A stretch of 64,000 nt of DNA from Eleusine coracana subsp. coracana (Eukaryota; Streptophyta; Magnoliopsida; Poales; Poaceae), in the NCBI GenBank assembly GCA_032690845.1, contig CM064417.1, forward strand, positions 28,148,536 to 28,212,535. Direction: 5' to 3'. The translations under genes and the position numbers were made by a program. The notes under the pieces were generated by a model. The model did not search any database. It was given only the letters and a program-made list of their open reading frames with translations, and was not told the DNA's origin. Of the stretch, positions 54,773-64,000 are shown one piece after another. Each line of letters opens with the position of its first letter. The stretch's first letter is position 1.

Positions 54773-57700
54773 TTGATAAGCAAATTATTCAGCATTTCTC
54801 CAAACCACGACTACCTAATATGGTACGTTTCTGAATCTCGGGACGAGATTCCTGTAAGGGACCCGTTGGCCCCACCCGTCAGCCACCGGCTCTCAGCGCC
54901 GCTTACCGCCCGCGCTGGGGCAGCACTGGTACGCCCGCGAGCGTCGGAAGCGCCACGTAGCCCTGTAGCCGGGTCCCGCCACCGCCGCATTTACCCGGGG
55001 AGGGGATTTACCCCGGCTCTTCTCTGCTCTCCCTCATTTTCTCACCTCTTTCTTGTCTTTCTTTGCTTCTTCCACCGCCGCTGTCCGGGCCCGCTCACCG
55101 CTGCCGATGACCTCCCCAACCGATCCTGCAACCCAAATCACCGCGTAACACCCCCAGCAACCTGCCATAGCCGCCGATTGAGCTCTCCCGCCGTAGCCGT
55201 GAAGTAAAGCCGATTTCTTTTTTGGTGAGCTCCGGCAACCCCTCTGTCTCTCTCTCTCAAAATCGGTGGCCACAATCTTTCTTAACTGATTTCTTTGCAA
55301 TGGAAGCTTGCTTCCTTGATCACGCACCTCCTCAGCTTAATCGCGCTCAAGTTTTTCTTGTGGTCATGGTAATTTTGTAGGAACCGTTGCCGCCATTGCT
55401 GTGCCCTGCTTCCGCTGCTCATCACCAACTGCTACCGGTGAGCACTCACCGTCGCCGGCCCCTCCTCTATCTTCTTCTCGCGCTGCTGCCCCCATTCTTT
55501 GTCTTGGTTGGCCGAGCCGAGCTCGGGAGCGAGCTCGAGCTCTGACAGCAGAGCCACCGCGCACGCGAGCGCGGGCGCCACTCGTCCCCGAGCAGCTGGG
55601 TCGTGCCCGCGCGACTGGGCCGAGAGGCTAGGCCGCTATGTGCGTGCGCGCGAGCCAGAGAGCTCCCTAGAGCTGGGCCGTACCATGCCCGGTTGGGTCG
55701 CCGAGAGGCTGAGCCGTGGCCACGCAGCCAGGCCAGGCTGCTCTGTGGATGGGCCGCTCGATGGCCCATAAGGCCAAAATCAGGCAGTTTGTTACTAAAT
55801 CTGGGTTTTTCTTTTAAAATTAATTCCAAAACTTTGAAAATTCATAACTATAGTTTTAGATCTCCTAAAATTATGGGATTAATTTTGCTAGGTTCCAAAT
55901 ATTATTCTCTACCACTTTATGAAATAAAATTTAATATTTATTTTATATGATTTTCAAGCATTTAATTGAGTTTATGAAATATCTTTAAATTGCTAATTAA
56001 TTTATTTCCTAAGCTAATGTTTATTTTGTTAGTAACTTTATTTTATGTTTAAATGGGGTAATTAAGGGTCATTAATTTGAATTAAAGCATGTTAAACCCT
56101 TTTCATTAATAGACTTAATTACTCTTATTTAGAAAGAAATACTTCAAACAAGAGTAATTAAGTTTTAGTCTAATATTTTCTCGAAACATCACTCTCAATG
56201 CATTGCATGTCACATTTCATGCATCGCTAATACTAACTTGTGACGTATCGACGAATCGTATAGGACCCGACATTGTCGAGCAATCCGTCGAGGTCGAACC
56301 TGAGGTGGTGATCGTCGAGACCGACCCCACCCCTGCATCGTCATATCTAGATGAATCCCAAGGTAAGCCCCGGTGCATCCCACGTATGTTCTTAAATTCT
56401 TTTGTTTACCACCGTTAGTCGAGTCATGATTGTGCATTAGGTTCCAGGAATTGATTGACACCCACCTGCATTACTACCATATCCTATGATGTCTTTATAC
56501 TATACAGGTACAGGTAGCACGATAGGCGCTATGCTTACATAGTAGGATTAACGGTAGCACTGCATAGGATGATCTTAAAGCATGGAGGCTTTAAGTTGAT
56601 TGAGATCTTTGAGAATTCAAATAAAAGTTGATGATGATGATGAGACCGGACGAGCCAATAGAGGAAAGGGCAAAGACTGGGTCTTGCAAGGTGATAGCCC
56701 CGTCCATGTCAAATTAGGACCACGTTGTGGCCTAGGGAGCAAGTATTGAACATTACCATCTACATGCTGGTATATGGGACCCAGTAAGCTGATGTACCAT
56801 AACTACCTCAGTGGTAGGACGTAGCCAACTTCCTTTTTCTGGCTGTTAGTGAGATTGAAGTCTCACGGGAGGGAAATGGTGGTCGCCCAAGGATAACGTC
56901 TGGGACGGGTATCTAGTGGGGTCTCCTATTCCCGAGGGAGTTGAAAATGGATCGACCTCTGGCTGGGGTTAGTGGGAAAAGTTGTCATATACGACCAATG
57001 CGATGCGTATGTGTCGTGTAGTCGGGTTTTACCCAGCTGGTTGAAATTGGTTCGAATCGCTGTCGCTCGTAGCAATGAGTATTGCTTGACCGCTCGTCAC
57101 AACGGAGATAATCGAGAGTAATGTGAAGAGAAGGATTATTTCAAATAATTTAATTTTGCTTGAAAAATTGGTTTGCAATAGTTGCAGGATGTAGACCTTA
57201 AAATTAATGAACATAAACTTGAGCTAAAATTTAAAAATAGATATCCACTTATAAGTGCTATTTTTCACAAGTCTGAGTCAACCCACTAGTCAAAGGCCTA
57301 TGTATTCTAGGTGTCGGCCTTAGCGAGCCATGTTGACGGGTCAGTCTTGCAGAGTATATTAGATACTCAGGATATTATTCGTATTCTTTTATTCTTAGGT
57401 GGTGAGCCATGCTCTTATGGTTGGTCCAAAGGCATGCCAGACGAAGGGCAACTACCGGAGGGAGGCTCCATCCAGTTGGAACACATCCTGTCCCTAGAAG
57501 AGTAGAAAGCTAGACGTGCCTCTAAGAGTGAGTTAGTTGAACGTGTTTGGAACAAAGTTTTTGAACAATGCTCAAACTTCTATTGAGTTTTTAAACTCTT
57601 GATGTAATAAATGTTTTTCCGCTGCAAAACTTTTATTTGTTTCCGAAAACCTGGTTGTATTATACCATGATGTAATATATTCAGGGCTATGTGAATGTAT

Positions 57701-57775
57701 GTGCTGTTATAACTCGCTTCGTCGAGTGTTCTCCTGTACTCGATCCTGGTTATCCCGGAGGGGATATCATAGTTG
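54773..57775 (+). mobile_element. gypsy pol tail and LTR-like remnant inside the LINE
   Basis: Starts with coding-like sequence ending VSESRDEIPVRDP, typical of the last residues of a chromovirus-type gypsy pol. It continues with a GC-rich leader-like segment (54860-55780), an AT-rich segment (55790-56200) and the low-complexity mix usual for long grass gypsy LTRs. No recognisable ORF with a domain occurs. Exact ends and a target duplication were not found, so it may have arrived with a deletion of LINE sequence. Confidence 0.4.
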
Positions 57776-58278
57776 GCGCCAGCAGAATTGATTCTTTCAG
57801 CGCCTTGGTCCAATTCTGCCCTGAAAATGGAGAACCTTGGTGGCTGAGTTGTGTTTATAGGGGACAAGGGAATGATGAGAAGATAGCCTTCTTGCAGGGG
57901 CTCTGGGACGTTCATGCACAGTGTGCTGGACCATGGACACTAGCAAGGAATTTTAATTTGATCTACAAGGCTGAGGACAAGAACAACTCGAACTTAAACA
58001 TGGCTATGATGAGTCGGTTTAGAAAACTCATTAACGACCTTGCCATCAAGGAAATACCGCTGCATGAACGCAAGTTCACATGGGCCAGCACTAGTAAAGG
58101 AGCCTCCCCAATGCTTGTAAAGTTGGATCCGTTTTTCTGCTCAGTGGATTGGGAAAATCAGTACACAGATTGTCTCCTCCAAAGTGCAGTGATGGATGAT
58201 TCGGATCACTGCCCATTGATTCTTAGGTTAAAGGACAGCAAGCCAGGGAAGAGACGCTTCCACTTTGAGCCATTCTAG
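57776..58278 (+). pseudogene. LINE ORF2 endonuclease (N-terminally truncated)
   Basis: The open frame has WWLSCVYRGQGNDEKIAFLQ, GPWTLARNFNLIYKAEDKNN (where functional enzymes have GDFN), LAIKEIPLHERKFTWASTS, and the C-terminal SDHCPLILRL with the catalytic Asp-His. The N-terminal catalytic Asn/Glu blocks are missing. The sequence before about 57785 belongs to the LTR-like remnant. The Gly-Asp of GDFN is changed to Ala-Arg, so it would be inactive even if complete. It would nick target DNA for target-primed reverse transcription. Confidence 0.8.
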
Positions 58279-59679
58279 CCCAAGTTTGAAGACTTTCATG
58301 AGGCAGTCCAGCAGGCATGGCAGTCAGTGCCGTAGAAGCCGTGTCCAATGGAAACATTATCACTCAAATTTAAAGCGACCGCGAGAGGGCTGCAAAGCTG
58401 GAACAGAAAATGAGTAGGTAACTTCAAATTGCAGCTGCAGTGTGGAATGTTGTCAAGCAATTGCTGGCTGATATGGCCCCCGGTCTTGATGGGTTTTATA
58501 GTGAGATTCTACAAAACTTGTTGGCCGATAATCAAGGAGGATATTATGGTGGCCATCTCGACAGCTTGGTGAGGGGATTTCCGCAACTTTCGGCTCCTTA
58601 ACACAGCTTATATTACGCTATTGCCAAAGAAGGAAGTAGTTGTCGAGGCTAAAGACTTTCGACCCATCAGTCTTATACACAGTTTTGCCAAGATCATTAT
58701 GAAGATTTTGGCTAATTGACTCGCTGCTCATCTTGACAATATGGTGTCGAACAACCAAAGCGCCTTCATTAAGGGAAGATTCATCCAAGATAATTTCATG
58801 CTAGTTCAGCAAACAACACGTTTTCTCCATGCCCAAAGGCAGCCGAGGATTTTGTTGAAGTTGGATATGTCCAAGACATTTGATTCAGTCTCATGGTCTT
58901 TCCTCTTTCTAGAAAAGCTTGGATTTGGAAGAATTTTTAGAGACATGCTGAGTGGACTGCTCACCACCTCCTCTACTCAAATCTTGTTGAATGGGGTTCC
59001 GGGTGATTTCATCTCACAGCGCCAAGGTTTGCGGCAGCAAGGCAATCCCCTCTCCCCTATGTTATTCATATTAGTAATGGACACCCTCGATCTCCTAGTG
59101 GCTAAGGCAGCAGAGGCCGGGCTTCTACAGCCACTTTGCTCATGGTCCATCCAACACAGGTTGTCGCTTTATGCAGATGACGTAGTTCTCTTCCTTCGCC
59201 CAACAGCAAGTGAGATCGATCTCACGGTTCACCTGCTGTAGCTCTTCGGCCAGGCTTCCGGGTTGAGGACGAACATTCAAAAGAGTAGCGTCTCACCTAT
59301 CCGCTGTTCGGAGGAAGACATTGAAATAGTGCATGCGCATCTCCCTTGTCATCTCAGTGAGTTTCCAATCAAATATCTCGAGCTACCATTGTCGCTGAAG
59401 AAACTAACCAAAGCCCAGCTACAACACCTCATAGACCAAGTTGCGGACCTCCTACCAAGGTGGAAAGCGTACTTGATGACGAGGCAAGGGCAGGTGGTAC
59501 AAGTGCAATATGTCATGATGGCCACCTTGCTTATTTTGCCATGGCACTAGACCTCCCTGAGTTGGGCAATCAAAGCATGGGATAAAATCCCAAGAGGATA
59601 CATGTGGCGAGGTCGTAAAGAAGCAAAAGGTGGACATTGCATGATCGTCTGGCCCAAGGTGACTCGACCAAAGGAACAT
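58279..59679 (+). pseudogene. LINE ORF2 reverse transcriptase
   Basis: 58279-58740 is frame-broken, with a deletion near 58430 between the endonuclease tail and the RT start (APGLDGFYSEIL). The frame 58741-59241 has NNQSAFIKGRFIQDNFMLVQ, ILLKLDMSKTFDSVSW (first catalytic Asp), GLRQQGNPLSPMLF and the active site RLSLYADDVVLF with both Asp. The frame 59263-59550 is the thumb region. The last reading RGYMWRGRKEAKGGHC ends at RPKEH, exactly where the gypsy LTR begins. Typical of plant L1-clade LINEs. Confidence 0.85.
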
Positions 59680-62600
59680 TGTGGCACCCTACCCGGGGGT
59701 GACCCGTGATTACCGTACCAATCCCTGGATCAATAGTTGGTACACACATACAAATGATACATAGTCGATTTAGGACCTTTATTAAGTCCATGCAGGAATC
59801 ATACAAACATACAAGTTCTAAATTACAAACAAAAGGGATTAATCAAGCCAATCTGGACTAAAGAAAACCCGAACAAAGCTTTGATAACTCCACAGGCAAA
59901 TTTGAGCATAGGACGTGATCTACGCATCGTCTTCAACGGATTCTCCATCTTCTGCTGGTTAAAATAAAATGAGGCAAGGGTGAGTACATAAGGTACTCCA
60001 CAAGCGCTACCTCTAGCAAGGGGTATATTCGTGCATTTAGGAGAGTGGTCAAGGGATAGGGTAAGGGTCAGAGTTTTGTGGAAAAATGCGGATGCAGAGG
60101 CTTACTATAGAACCAAAAAGGGGGGGTTTGAGTGAGGAAAAACGGTTTTGTAACTTTTGTTTGGTTGGACCTGAGGGAGATTACAATTGATCCCAACAGT
60201 TTCCATATTTTAGTTGAGCCTTCCGACACAGTCATAATGACTCCGCCACACCTTGCCAACACCTTTCACCAAAACACGGGCGTCTACTACACCCACTCAT
60301 GCTTCAAGGATTTGCTATTATCAAGAGCCCAAAGTATTGGTGTGTCATGACCAGTGACAATGAACATCTGAATGATTTAGGGTTAACTCTATAGAGCTTA
60401 GTATGATGTGCCCATCGGTTATGCGCTCTTGCATGCGGAGACACCTAACGCTCCCGTTTCACCTAGGCACGGCCACAAGTCCACCACGGAGCTCAGGGAT
60501 TCCACCACTATGACACACAGTCATATCACCAACGATAACACACAGTTATCTATTCTTGCCAAGTACTGGACTTATCACCACTACATCACAATCAACCCTT
60601 GAGTCCGTTCCTACTTCGCCGGGTGATACTTCCTTGCTGCGTAACCCAGGTTCCGCGTTAGTCCTGCCCATACAAGTTCTATGGTCATACTAAAAATATC
60701 ACCAAGTTGAGGTCTTGCTATCGGTTCTTATGCGGCAGGGCGAGCACTCATCCACGTTAGGTGGACCTACACCGAAAACACCATCACCAAGTACTCTACA
60801 CCAGTACTAAGGAGTCTCGCGTAGGGCCATGTCTATCCCACTCATCCATTCACACGCACACCACCAAACACATATTCACACATTTTATGAAACTTGGTAG
60901 TGTAAGAGTATGATGATAATCATCACAAGCCCTAAGCGTATACTAGCAAGAATGGCGTTACTATTAGCGTTGCTAATAATAACTTCCTAGGTTTGTCAAG
61001 GTAGTGGGATGTCAATTGCGGCCAATCAAGGATCTAGCATTCCTATCTTATATAGGCGATAAGAACGCTAGTTTTCACATAAGTGGGTTTTCAACTAAGC
61101 AATCATAAAGTGATAAGGACTAATGCATATAAGAAGTAGGCTCTAGGTTGGGTGCGTTTTCAAAATAATAGGAGCAATCATGATCCAGAAATAGATAGGG
61201 CTTGCCTCAAAACGCTATTCGTCTTATCCGGTCCTCACGTTTCTAATCTTTATCCTTTCTCAGCGGAGTCCGGGCCTTCAGGTCCTTTCTTGTAACTTGT
61301 GCGTCGGGCTTGCGCGTAGAGACCGGGTCTCCTGGTGCTTCCTTGGACTTCGCATAATCTAGCGCATATAGCTATACCTTATAAATAAACTATTGTGAAA
61401 GAAAATAAAAATAACAAGAACAAACAAGATTCGAATAAACTTCAATAAATTGAGCAAAAGAAACTTACTATGAAAATAGCGTAGGTTTTGGGCTAAGGAT
61501 GGCTTATGGGTCTTCGGGCAGAGGTCATCGGCAGTACCATTGGGTACTATTCACCGAGGCGAACCCGTGAGCGCAAGAATCGCTCAGAACGGAGCTACGC
61601 TTTGAAAGTTACAACTTTTTAAAGGTTCCAGGAGCTTTTCTGCAATTTTAGAAAGATACAAGAACCTTTCTATAATTACTGAAAAGTTCAGGGGCTTGGT
61701 TGTAAAAAGTTGGGGATTAAAATGTGAACAGGTCAAAGTGCAAGGGGCTAGATGCAAAGTGGCAGGGTTCTGGGATTTTTCATGGTTTTCTGGAATTATT
61801 TTTGTATAGGAATGGGTTATTGCGTCAGGCTGATGCAATAAATTGGCCGAGAGATTTGTTTTATACTGGAAATGCCATGGACCGGGTGCATAGGATGGTG
61901 GACTAGGTAGTGGGCTCGGTCCACAAGTCCACTGTGGGCCAATCACACAGGGCAACGCGTGAACCGTTGGTTAGCAGATCGATGGCTCGGATTTAAATAG
62001 GTGGAAGGGGGAAGTTGATCTAATCTCGGGCGTTGGCTGGTGATCAGACAGGCAAGGGCGAGCGAGGAAGGCGTGCGGCTGTCGGAGATGGAGAAGCCAG
62101 CGGTGCCATAGGCGGAGCTGGTCGGAGCTTGCCGCTGGACCCTCCGATAGGAGAGCTTCACCGAGGAGGGCACCAGAGGGGAGCGTGTGGCCAGGCGCGC
62201 TCACTGGAGGTGATCGCGGAGCTGATCGGTTAGGGAAGAGGGTTCGCGGTGGACGGAAAAAGGAGGGTTGGTGTCGGGCATGTAGCTGTGTGAGGAGGGG
62301 TCTATGGGGGTTTCTTTTTATAGGTGGCGGAGGGGGATATGACGGGGAAGCGTGGAACACATGCCATTGTCCCACGCGCGTTACTCCGGCTTGGGCGCCT
62401 GTGTAGTGGCGGTGGTGGCGTTAGTGAAGATGAGCTGACAGCTCATGCAAGGCTTGCACACTGGCGGCAAGGTGAGGTCGCCATCACGGAGTGCAGAGAG
62501 GGGCCAGCGTTGAGGCAATGTCACAATGTAGTTTATCGCACGGTACGGAGGAGTAAATGGGCATGCTTGCGCTTGACTGCGACGCGACATCAATGGCATC

Positions 62601-63388
62601 ACGACGGCGGGAGCAGTGGCGTGGTGTGCATGTCTAAAGGGAGTGAAGATGGTGAGGTGGTTGATCAGTATGGTGGCTTCATGGGCTCGATGACAAGGTT
62701 TGAGGAGTCGTGTTGAGGGTTATTGCCAGGCGACGCGCACAGGAGGGTAGCGACTGATGGTGGTTGGCGCTGGTTCGGTGAGGGTAAAGGTGGCAGAGCC
62801 GATGCCGGGGTCCAGGCGGGTCCGCGTGGCAGAGGGCGATGACAAATGCACTGGGTGACGGCGGTCATGCGACACGGCTGGGTGTGCGAGTGACCGAGGC
62901 GCCGAGCGAGCTTGCTCGGGCATGCGCGACGCGACGCAGGAGAGGAGGGTGTAGTGCCATGACTAGAGGACGAAGAAGACGGAGGTGGTCGGGTGGGCTG
63001 TGTCCGTGAGTGGGCCGAGGGAAAGAAAGGAGAGAGTGCGGCCTAGGTGGAAAAGAGAGGAAGGGGGAAAGGAGAGGGAGTGGTCTTGGCTGAGAAAGAG
63101 GAGGGGAAGGAAAGGAATTGGTTTAACATTTTCAGGTTTTCGGTTTAGGTCAGATTCGAATGCGAATCAAACAAAGTTCAAAATGGCCAAGTAAATCTCA
63201 ACTAAGGAAAAGCACATAAGCTAACAAGCACTTCAGCCCGTATTTTATTTTCCCAAAATTCCTTTGTTATTTCTAGTTTTAATTTAGTGATACTCTATTT
63301 TTGAAAAAAATTTGTCAGGAGGGAAGATTAAGAGGGAAATTTTTTAATTCATCCTGATTTTTGACTTACTAAACTTTGAAATGCTACA
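59680..63388 (-). repeat. 3' LTR of a minus-strand gypsy element (3,709 bp)
   Basis: In plus orientation it starts TGTGGCACCC and ends TGCTACA, giving TGTAGCA/TGCCACA ends on the coding strand. It follows a polypurine tract. A minus-strand TATA box (CCTATAAAAAG) lies at 62314-62324 with GC-rich U3 sequence before it. The motif GTACTCACCCTTGCC near 59975-59990 (minus strand) resembles one in the solo LTR at 21827-24761. Short ORFs inside (for example 61971-62375 minus) have no motif. The rest of the element is right of the window. Confidence 0.8.
62314..62324 (-). promoter_or_regulatory. LTR TATA box
   Basis: The minus strand reads CCTATAAAAAG, about 1.07 kb into the LTR, followed by a C-rich leader; a good candidate core promoter. 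Confidence 0.6.
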
Positions 63389-63617
63389 GATCTACCCCAC
63401 TTAAATGAATCTTGTCCTCGAGATTAGGGTAGACGTCGGCCGATGACAATTCTTGGACTTCTTCTCCATACTCCTTGTCTTCATATTCCGTATTAATACT
63501 ACTCTTGAGGCTTCTCTGCTGGCTTTGACTCCTAGTGGTATTTCCATATGTCAGCAGTTCTTTGGGTAGAGTTCTTCTATTTATGAGGGTTCTAAAATTT
63601 TTGGGGATCTTATCCAA
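63384..63617 (-). pseudogene. gypsy pol C-terminal tail (partial)
   Basis: The minus-strand frame ends NLEDKIHLSGVDL and stops at a TAG inside the first bases of the LTR (TGTAGCA). The block LEDKI near the pol end is usual for chromovirus-type grass gypsy elements. The upstream pol domains are off-window, and 63618-64000 has no clear domain. Confidence 0.55.
63389..63400 (-). promoter_or_regulatory. polypurine tract of minus-strand gypsy element
   Basis: The minus strand reads GTGGGGTAGATC directly before the LTR start TGTAGCA. A second similar sequence, AAGTGGGGTAGA, occurs at 63732-63743. Confidence 0.65.
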
Positions 63618-64000
63618 GGTATTACAAACGTGGCTGTCATTGAATCATCTGGGACACCATCTGTTGTAGAAGGTAGTAACTCTGTGGAATCCTGATTTCT
63701 CTATTCCGTTGGGCTACTAAATCAGGTTCAATCTACCCCACTTAAAATCCTTTTAACTGGGTAGAAGAGAGCAGACTACCCATCAAGGTGATAAGATACA
63801 AAAGCACTCTCAAACGAATTTATTGGATTTATACTTGAAACACTATGGTTACAACTTGCTTCAATGTAGGATGCATCACTGATCATGGTCGGTCGGAGGG
63901 CGACCATTCTGGGGGCGATTGACGTAGCACCTCATCAAGCAGGCCATGACGGTGAAAAACACTACATAGAGTACCACATCCCAAGGTGAGCACATTGCTG
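63618..64000 (-). other. end of window: presumed gypsy pol/spacer, no domain recognised
   Basis: About 380 bp just upstream (minus strand) of the pol tail. Broken in all frames; no motif seen. It contains the second polypurine-like sequence at 63732. Confidence 0.35.

Larger units (their letters stand above)
53720..59679 (+). mobile_element. L1-type LINE, interrupted by gypsy LTR sequence
   Basis: Contains an ORF1 part (53768-54611) and ORF2 with endonuclease (from about 57785) and reverse transcriptase (to 59679). About 3 kb of LTR-like DNA (54773-57775) lies between them. The N-terminal half of the endonuclease and a segment between endonuclease and RT are missing. The RT end is cut at 59680 by a gypsy element. 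The element has many stops and is dead. Confidence 0.75.

Noticed and set aside
61971..62375. 134-codon minus-strand ORF in the 3.7-kb LTR
   Set aside because: Lies in the GC-rich part around the LTR TATA box, is Pro/Ser-rich by composition and has no domain.
1..64000. Host gene, tRNA, rRNA, CRISPR or bacterial-type defence system
   Set aside because: Every long coding stretch with a recognisable domain belongs to a transposable element. No cloverleaf or rRNA sequence was recognised by eye, and direct repeats are not spaced as CRISPR arrays.

Overview
The window is plant nuclear DNA, almost certainly from a grass (Poaceae). The signs are Ty1/copia and Ty3/gypsy LTR retrotransposons nested in one another, a CACTA transposon whose ends carry GCGGC/GCCGC hairpins, a Mutator-like element carrying a GRF zinc-finger gene, an L1-type LINE, and spliceosomal GT...AG introns. 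I found no convincing host gene, no rRNA or tRNA gene, no CRISPR array and no bacterial-style operon. Nearly every coding region belongs to a transposable element (TE), and most are broken by stops or frameshifts.

Layout. 1-7068: 3' part of a pol-less Athila-like gypsy element (gag end, protease, long second ORF, polypurine tract, 1.88-kb LTR). 7069-9160: a decayed relative into which it inserted. 9160-35422: a Tat-lineage gypsy element (truncated 5' LTR, gag, protease, RT, RNase H, second RNase H, integrase, 3' LTR). It carries a multi-exon antisense gene with a plant-mobile-domain-like product between pol and the 3' LTR. Its gag is split by a minus-strand Ty1/copia element (11284-24991, target duplication ATAAT). 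That element's 5' LTR contains a 2.9-kb solo LTR (21827-24761, duplication GTTGA), and its RNase H contains a 36-bp insert with 9-bp inverted ends and a 5-bp duplication.

35423-37383 has no recognisable gene. 37393-52803 is a Mutator-like element with a perfect 9-bp target duplication (TTCCAAAAT) and ~190-bp terminal inverted repeats. Its left repeat was split by a ~13.8-kb CACTA element (37427-51216). The CACTA carries a decayed TNP2 transposase, a near-identical 2,636-bp tandem copy of most of that gene, and a second gene encoding an En/Spm-type protein ending in a Ulp1-like (C48) protease. The Mutator-like element itself carries a compact two-exon GRF zinc-finger/coiled-coil/transmembrane gene.

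53720-59679 is an L1-type LINE (ORF1 part, endonuclease, reverse transcriptase) interrupted by gypsy LTR-like DNA (about 54773-57775). It is cut at 59680 by a minus-strand gypsy element of which only the 3.7-kb 3' LTR (59680-63388) and the pol tail lie in the window.

Inferred order of events. Athila-like remnant, then Athila insertion. Tat element, then copia, then solo LTR and mini-insert. Mutator-like element, then CACTA, then tandem duplication. LINE, then gypsy. The LTR families carry their own TATA boxes, primer sites and polypurine tracts. The most unusual items are the antisense gene of the Tat element, the GRF gene inside the Mutator-like element, the 36-bp insert, and the filler-joined tandem duplication in the CACTA.
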